DNA from: Mytilus edulis
Lineage: Eukaryota; Mollusca; Bivalvia; Mytilida; Mytilidae
DNA: 64,000 bases
Assembly (NCBI RefSeq): GCF_963676685.1
Contig: NC_092344.1
Coordinates: 45,778,830-45,842,829, forward strand
Direction: 5' to 3'
A program made the position numbers and the translations under genes. A model generated the notes under the pieces. It searched no databases, was not told where the DNA came from, and saw nothing but the letters and a program-made list of their open reading frames with translations. Positions 59,028 through 64,000 of this stretch are shown here, piece by piece; position 1 is the stretch's first letter, and each line of letters begins with the position of its first letter.

Positions 59028-61379
59028 ATGGCGAGGGATGAACTTTATGTAATGGCTGTAAGTGGAATTTATGGATATCATGCAACTAAAACTGGTTCGA
59101 AATGTTCCTTGGTGTGGATGGCCAGCTGTTTTGTCATCCCACCGTCTGTACAATGTCGGAATATAGGAACTTGGGATGACATCTCCGATGAGCTTCATCG
59201 TCTTGAATATGTTGACAGTGAAAGTGAACATGTTATGCCGAGGATGCTAACGCATGCAGATTTACACAGCGAATCGCAAACCAATGTGAATGAAATCTAT
59301 CGATTATCCCCTGAACCTTACCGAAATGATGGGGATAGACATTCTCTTCATGAAACAGAACGAAGCTTTGAACAGGACGATCCGATTGATGACTATCTTG
59401 CCGAATATGCTCAAATTATTTCATCTAAGGAGGAAGAAGAGGAGGAAAACAATTCAGAGGAATATATTAGACCATCAGAGACAAGTAGTCATACTCATGA
59501 CGAGAAAAGACAGATATTTGCTCGCCGGAAAAGTTGTTCGGACGTAAGTAAAAAAGCAGGTTTATCATTTGGTTTAAGTATTCCGAAAGACCAAACTGCC
59601 GATGATTTTCATGTAAACACGTCCCAATCGTCTGCTGCAAGATCCCCTAATAAGCCAGAAAAGTTCGATTTTAAAAGCATAACCGCAATGGCTCGACGAA
59701 TGTCTATTCCAATTTTAGACAAATCTGAAGACGTTGACCACGGAACAAAAATTTACGGTGAAAAATTGATCAAGAAAAGTAGAACGACAAAACAATTTCG
59801 AGAGGCCTTTTCAGAGGAAACAGATGATTATATTCCTCACAGAGCTCCCAAAACATTATCAAAATCTTTGACCACTAGCGAAATAGAAAATGCGTGTGAT
59901 GAATTAAAGAATGAAAAGCCAGGAAGTATGAAAAATATTGTGGCCGAGTTAAAACTTAGAGGTCAAAATTACAATGAAAGTAGGCACAGAAATGAAGATA
60001 GTAACAATCAAGACACTATTTCAAATCAGAAAATGTCGAAATCTTTAACAATGTCCGAAATAGAAAAAGCAAACGACGATTATAAAATAGAATCCCCGGT
60101 TCAATTCAGGAGTGTAGTGAAAGAACTCCAGCAACGCAGCGAGGACGTAACCGAAGATGGCTACCATCATGACGAATCTTTCGGAAGTAACAGCCTTGAT
60201 CAGTCTTTTACAGGGTCATATACTTCGGATAGCTCTCATACAAATAGTCTACGCAGAAACAGATCTGATGACAGTCGCAGATCGGAAAAAAATAATTACA
60301 AGGCAAATAGATCAAGTGATCCAGTCAGAGGATACTCTAATACTTTACAAAGCAATAGGGCGAACAATACTCGTTCTACCGAAATGCGCAATAATCACAC
60401 ACACAGACTTAGCGACTCTTTGCGGGATAGTCAATTTTCCAAGACGCTTCCTGCAAATTTTGACGGAAATATCAGTGGTGCTAGCACTCCAAGGAATTAT
60501 CGAGATGAACACAATTCTAAAATAAATTCAACAAGGCAAAAAAGTGAAGAGCCTGCGTCAGATCTTATGAAGAAATTAAACAATCTAACGGCGCAAACGA
60601 GAATGGCAACGAGACCTAGTCTTGGAAACATAGAAGGGTACGAACCTTCCTCTTCAACAATGATGCGGTCACAGTCTGTGATGAATGTTTCTTCGCCACT
60701 ATCACCGAGATATGACCGCAACCCATTATCGAGTAGTTTAAGTTCGTCTGCGTCTTCTTCTTCTGACATACCTGCAATATCTTACCACAGTGTTGTCGAT
60801 CCGTGTCACAGATGCTGGAAGACGGTTTATTCATTGGATAAAGTTGGACCAATCAGAAAAGTGCAGTATCATAAACAGTGCTTTCGATGTGTCACGTGCA
60901 ATACGATGCTTTCACTGAATACTTACAAACAAAATGTGAATGACAAGTCGGACGTGCAAGTTTACTGCAAGAAACACGTCCCGACCCTAGAATCACCTCA
61001 CATCGACTTGGAGGCGAAAAATTTAAATGTGATGATGCATCATCCGAAACTGGATAGTGTAAATACAAATATAAGGGGAGGGACATTAGACGATAAACGT
61101 AAAAGTCGAAATCTTCACCCATTAAGTATAGGGCGTGCCGTCAGCACTCCTAGGCTAGATTTAATATGTGGACCAAATGATAACTCCGAATCGTATGATG
61201 CTCCTAGTATCGACAAAAATGGCAATGTTAGTCTGCGAGAATTGAAAATGGACGATACACCGAGGTCTGTTTGGTCGAGGTCGACTTTCTCGGCTGCTAA
61301 ATTGGATCTGACGGTACCAGCTTCTGCAAGGACAGGCTCGTCTTTATACCGAACAGTTGACACATGGAATTACCTATGA
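59028..61379 (+). CDS. LIM-domain protein with long disordered region, single exon
   Basis: One uninterrupted frame of 783 residues. I chose the ATG at 59028; an in-frame TTG lies 24 bases upstream, and an upstream exon joined at the AG near 58996 cannot be excluded. Residues 1-590 are rich in Ser, Asn, Asp, Glu and Arg and look disordered, with an acidic run near residue 140. A motif is duplicated at residues about 278-314 and 337-373 (SKSLTxSEIExAxD, then EL..R). Residues 593-650 are one LIM domain: C-x2-C-x18-H-x2-C-x2-C-x2-C-x22-C-x2-H, all eight zinc ligands present (60804-60977). The flanking GPIRKVQYHKQCFRC and a following LNVMMHHPKLD recall the LIM domain of the invertebrate hillarin/KY-type proteins, but no transglutaminase-like domain follows. 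Role not known; LIM domains bind proteins, often at the actin cytoskeleton. The tail ends TVDTWNYL. Confidence 0.85.
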   Translation: MARDELYVMAVSGIYGYHATKTGSKCSLVWMASCFVIPPSVQCRNIGTWDDISDELHRLEYVDSESEHVMPRMLTHADLHSESQTNVNEIYRLSPEPYRNDGDRHSLHETERSFEQDDPIDDYLAEYAQIISSKEEEEEENNSEEYIRPSETSSHTHDEKRQIFARRKSCSDVSKKAGLSFGLSIPKDQTADDFHVNTSQSSAARSPNKPEKFDFKSITAMARRMSIPILDKSEDVDHGTKIYGEKLIKKSRTTKQFREAFSEETDDYIPHRAPKTLSKSLTTSEIENACDELKNEKPGSMKNIVAELKLRGQNYNESRHRNEDSNNQDTISNQKMSKSLTMSEIEKANDDYKIESPVQFRSVVKELQQRSEDVTEDGYHHDESFGSNSLDQSFTGSYTSDSSHTNSLRRNRSDDSRRSEKNNYKANRSSDPVRGYSNTLQSNRANNTRSTEMRNNHTHRLSDSLRDSQFSKTLPANFDGNISGASTPRNYRDEHNSKINSTRQKSEEPASDLMKKLNNLTAQTRMATRPSLGNIEGYEPSSSTMMRSQSVMNVSSPLSPRYDRNPLSSSLSSSASSSSDIPAISYHSVVDPCHRCWKTVYSLDKVGPIRKVQYHKQCFRCVTCNTMLSLNTYKQNVNDKSDVQVYCKKHVPTLESPHIDLEAKNLNVMMHHPKLDSVNTNIRGGTLDDKRKSRNLHPLSIGRAVSTPRLDLICGPNDNSESYDAPSIDKNGNVSLRELKMDDTPRSVWSRSTFSAAKLDLTVPASARTGSSLYRTVDTWNYL

Positions 61380-61667
61380 ATATTATGGATATAACGCAAT
61401 ATTAAGAACTTATAGTCAATGTGTTCAAATGAAGTTATAATGGATAATATTTATCTCATTTTAATCTTTAATCAGATTTTATATAGTTAACATTTCATCA
61501 GTGGTTGTTTGTATCGTTTGTCAAGACTGCAAAATATTTTCAAAAGTTAGGATCTCCAGTTTTGCTACTTGGATTGACTCACCGAAAAAAGCCTCATAAT
61601 TTATGAATGTTGGTAAATGCTTCTTCACCTATAGTCGTAAATTATTTCAGATTAATACTAGTAGATA
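61380..61667 (+). other. Sequence after the LIM gene
   Basis: Probable 3' untranslated region, AT-rich. No clear AATAAA is seen in it. Confidence 0.4.
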
Positions 61668-62050
61668 TAGGAAGATGTGGTGTGAGTGCCAATGAGACAA
61701 CTCTCCATACAAATAACAATTTAAAAAGTAAACCATTATAGGTTAAAGTACGGCCTTCAACACGGAGCCTTAGCTCACACCGAACAACAAGCTATAAAGG
61801 GCCCCAAAATTACTAGTGTAAAACCATTCAAACGGGAAAACCAACGGTCTAATCTATATTAACAAAACGAGAAACGAGAAACACGTATATATTACATAAA
61901 CAAACGACAACTACTGTACATCAGATTCCTGACTTAGGACAGGTGCAAACATTTGCAGCGGGATTAAACGTTTTAATGGATCCAAACCTTCTCCCTTTTT
62001 CTGAAACAATAGCATAACATCACAACAAAGAAAAACATACGATAAAATAT
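61668..62050. repeat. Interspersed repeat of the GATGTGGT..GCCAATGAGACAACT family, fullest copy
   Basis: Ordered blocks: 'ggaagatgtggtgtgagtg', 'ccaatgagacaactctccat', 'taaaccattataggttaaag', 'cggccttcaacacggagcc', 'cacaccgaacaacaagc', 'gtaaaaccattcaaacggg', 'cctgacttaggacag' and 'aaccttctcccttt'. It matches 7400-7980. No coding capacity and no clear termini. Confidence 0.75.
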
Positions 62051-62610
62051 CAATTGGCAGACTTAACTCAGTACATGTATATGTTATTATTCATATAGGC
62101 ATGATATATCTACATTTTCAGAGAAACAAAACATTTATAAAGTTAAGTTGCCTCGAAATGAGAAACATCATTTGTCAAATATTTGTATGCTAGTGCCTCT
62201 AAACTGGTTCCTATTTATGATACTTTGAAATACCATGTAATGTACTTAATGTAACTGTAGATATACACAATACATTTTCTGGATATGATCTATGGCTAGT
62301 ACACTTTTCCCCATTTATTTTAACGATTTTAAAAGTCTTGCCTATTACTGTGCTAATGTGTTTAATTGATACATATACATATTTTGTGGTTTTACGGCTT
62401 AAATTGGCATAACACCAAGCATTTAAATACAAACAAAACAAAAATAACGCCTTAAATGATTCAAGATTCAAAGAATGTTATATTTGTTTAAAATTTTGAA
62501 TGATCATTACTATATATGTGACTAACACGATTTCGAATACTTATGGACATGGCAAATTTATTTAAAAAAAACTAATTTTTAGTTTTTTTATGATGACTAA
62601 TTATCAATAT

Positions 62611-62652
62611 CAGAGACATATAATACAATATATTATGTATTATATGTCTCTG
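62611..62652. repeat. Perfect 17-bp palindrome
   Basis: CAGAGACATATAATACA (62611-62627) and its exact complement (62636-62652) are separated by 8 bases. A similar but shorter hairpin with CAGAGACA is at 54276-54301. Possibly the core of a small element; no target duplication is evident. Confidence 0.8.
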
Positions 62653-62984
62653 TCAATATTTAATTTTGCAGTCAACCCTAAATATTTATTTAACCGATAG
62701 CTTTAAGCGTATATAATTTGATCAAATTTATTTTACCTAAGAATGTTATATTGCAATTAAAAGGTACTTATATTTTGTAATAAATATTTATGTAGCTTAC
62801 CATTTTTTTTCTTATATATTAGCCATCTGTAATGCTAATAACTGGTAAAGGGGGATATGGATGGGAATAGAGAATAATGTGCAAACAATGAAGAATCCAA
62901 AAAACTATGATGGTCAAAAGAATGAAGATAGGGAATAACGGGTAAAAAAAAATCAGGAATAGAGTTATCCAGACCTTTCGGTGT

Positions 62985-63110
62985 TCGGTGTGAGTCTAGG
63001 CTCCGTGTTGAAGGACGTACCGTAACCTTTAATGGTTTACTTTTATGAATTGTTACTTGGATAGAGAGATGTCTCATTGGCACTCATACCACATCTTCCT
63101 TTATCTACTT
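62985..63110 (-). repeat. Inverted fragment of the GATGTGGT repeat family
   Basis: Its complement reads 'ggaagatgtggtatgagtg', 'ccaatgagacatctctc', 'gtaaaccattaaaggtta', 'ttcaacacggagcc' and 'cacaccgaac', the start of the repeat at 61668-62050. Confidence 0.75.
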
Positions 63111-64000
63111 TCATATCTGACGACTTCAATCGCTATAAACATAGATTATTGAATTATCTTTTAACCATCCAGAGCACATGAAATCATCCCGATTTTGGTT
63201 ATGGTTACTTGTTGCTGAGTCATTAGTTTGTTGTATTGTGTGTTGGGGAGAGATCCGTTTGCACCAAAAATGCGTCCTTTTGCGCCACAACTTTTTTTCT
63301 CTAATGCTACGCTTGCGCCACATGTTTTTAAATTACATGGTATCATTTGCGCCAAAAGTAAAACCTGTGTTGTAGGCTGTAGATTTTCTTTTCGTCGTTT
63401 TTGTTTGGTGTCACATCCGGCAGCTTGTCTTTGACTGATGAGTTGAAGGATTCTTCGGCCCTCCTCAAGATTGGCCATTAAAATCATGAATATCAAGTGT
63501 TTCAAACTGAATCGACACAAAACACATAAATAAAGCATAGAGATTAACTTTCAATTTTCACCAATTAAAGAACACTTTTTATGAATTTCATCGTGTTCAT
63601 GGCAAGAACTGTCAGCGGCGTCGTTGAACTTCTTTGAGATCTGAGGAATTTTTTGTTAGGATTATGTGCTTGCACACATTTACTTTAATGATTACTTAAA
63701 TTTGATAAAAAAAAAAAAACAATTTATAAGGATTATTTTTGCCGTCCACTCATCTTTCTGTAAATATGTTATCTGAAATCCATTTTTAGCATATTTTTTC
63801 AACATAAATATACAGGTGTGGGTTCACCCTTTTCCGCACCTTTCTGGTTAAATGATACAAATACAGATTTTAAAAAGAAAGCATATTGCACAGACAGATT
63901 TTAAATAAAATATCACGATTCACGAGTTGATTTTTTTGTTAATCACGATTCATAGAAAATAAATTTCCATGATCACGGATCACGAAAATAAAAATAAAAC
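63111..64000. other. End of the window, no recognised gene
   Basis: Overlapping ORFs of 65-125 codons on both strands at 63126-63538 go through short 'gcgcca..' repeats and have no recognisable features. The final 100 bases repeat 'atcacgattcac' several times. Confidence 0.45.

Noticed and set aside
60497..61363. Minus-strand ORFs of 76-90 codons opposite the LIM gene
   Set aside because: They are shadows of a well-supported coding frame on the plus strand.
63161..63538. 125-codon minus-strand ORF
   Set aside because: Goes through short 'gcgcca' repeats, composition not like a conserved protein, and no splice or promoter signals support it.

Overview
The window looks like nuclear DNA of a bivalve mollusc, most likely a mussel of the Mytilus type. 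It is AT-rich, its genes are split by introns with GT-AG borders, and it is crowded with interspersed repeats that I recognise as typical of mussel genomes. The organism call rests on those repeat families and on divergent but clear animal orthologues, not on a database search.

Three host genes are present, all on the + strand. (1) MTMR14/Jumpy, a PI3P/PI(3,5)P2 phosphatase, occupies 2025-30408 in 18 exons that join in frame to a 620-residue protein with the CX5R active site in exon 11. (2) TEX264, an ER-phagy receptor, occupies 36375-43905 in three exons (376 residues), with an N-terminal membrane anchor and a C-terminal LC3-interacting motif. (3) An apparently intronless gene at 59028-61379 encodes 783 residues, mostly disordered, with one LIM zinc-binding domain. 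MTMR14 and TEX264 both act in autophagy and lie about 6 kb apart in the same orientation.

Layout: 1-2024 is repeat-rich upstream DNA. 2025-30408 is MTMR14, whose introns hold many nested elements. 30409-36374 holds a TTAA-flanked element, a roughly 170-bp tandem array and a broken non-LTR retrotransposon. 36375-43905 is TEX264; its first intron contains a 4.3-kb MULE-like DNA transposon with iterated inverted ends, an 8-bp target duplication and a damaged transposase gene. 43906-59027 is intergenic, with several repeat families. 59028-61379 is the LIM gene. 61380-64000 is intergenic.

The most unusual observations are: (a) two minisatellites inside MTMR14 (exon 2 and exon 11), each made by tandem amplification of the exon's 3' end together with its own splice donor; (b) the MULE-like element with 13 iterated 15-16-bp units in inverted orientation at its ends; (c) at least six repeat families that share one layout (terminal hairpin, CGTC-rich microsatellite, tandem cores of roughly 150-170 bp), which recalls the pearl/Helitron-like elements known from bivalves; (d) three families of small elements flanked by TTAA; (e) a short tandem repeat after TEX264 that multiplies polyadenylation-like hexamers. 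No tRNA or rRNA gene and no CRISPR array was found.
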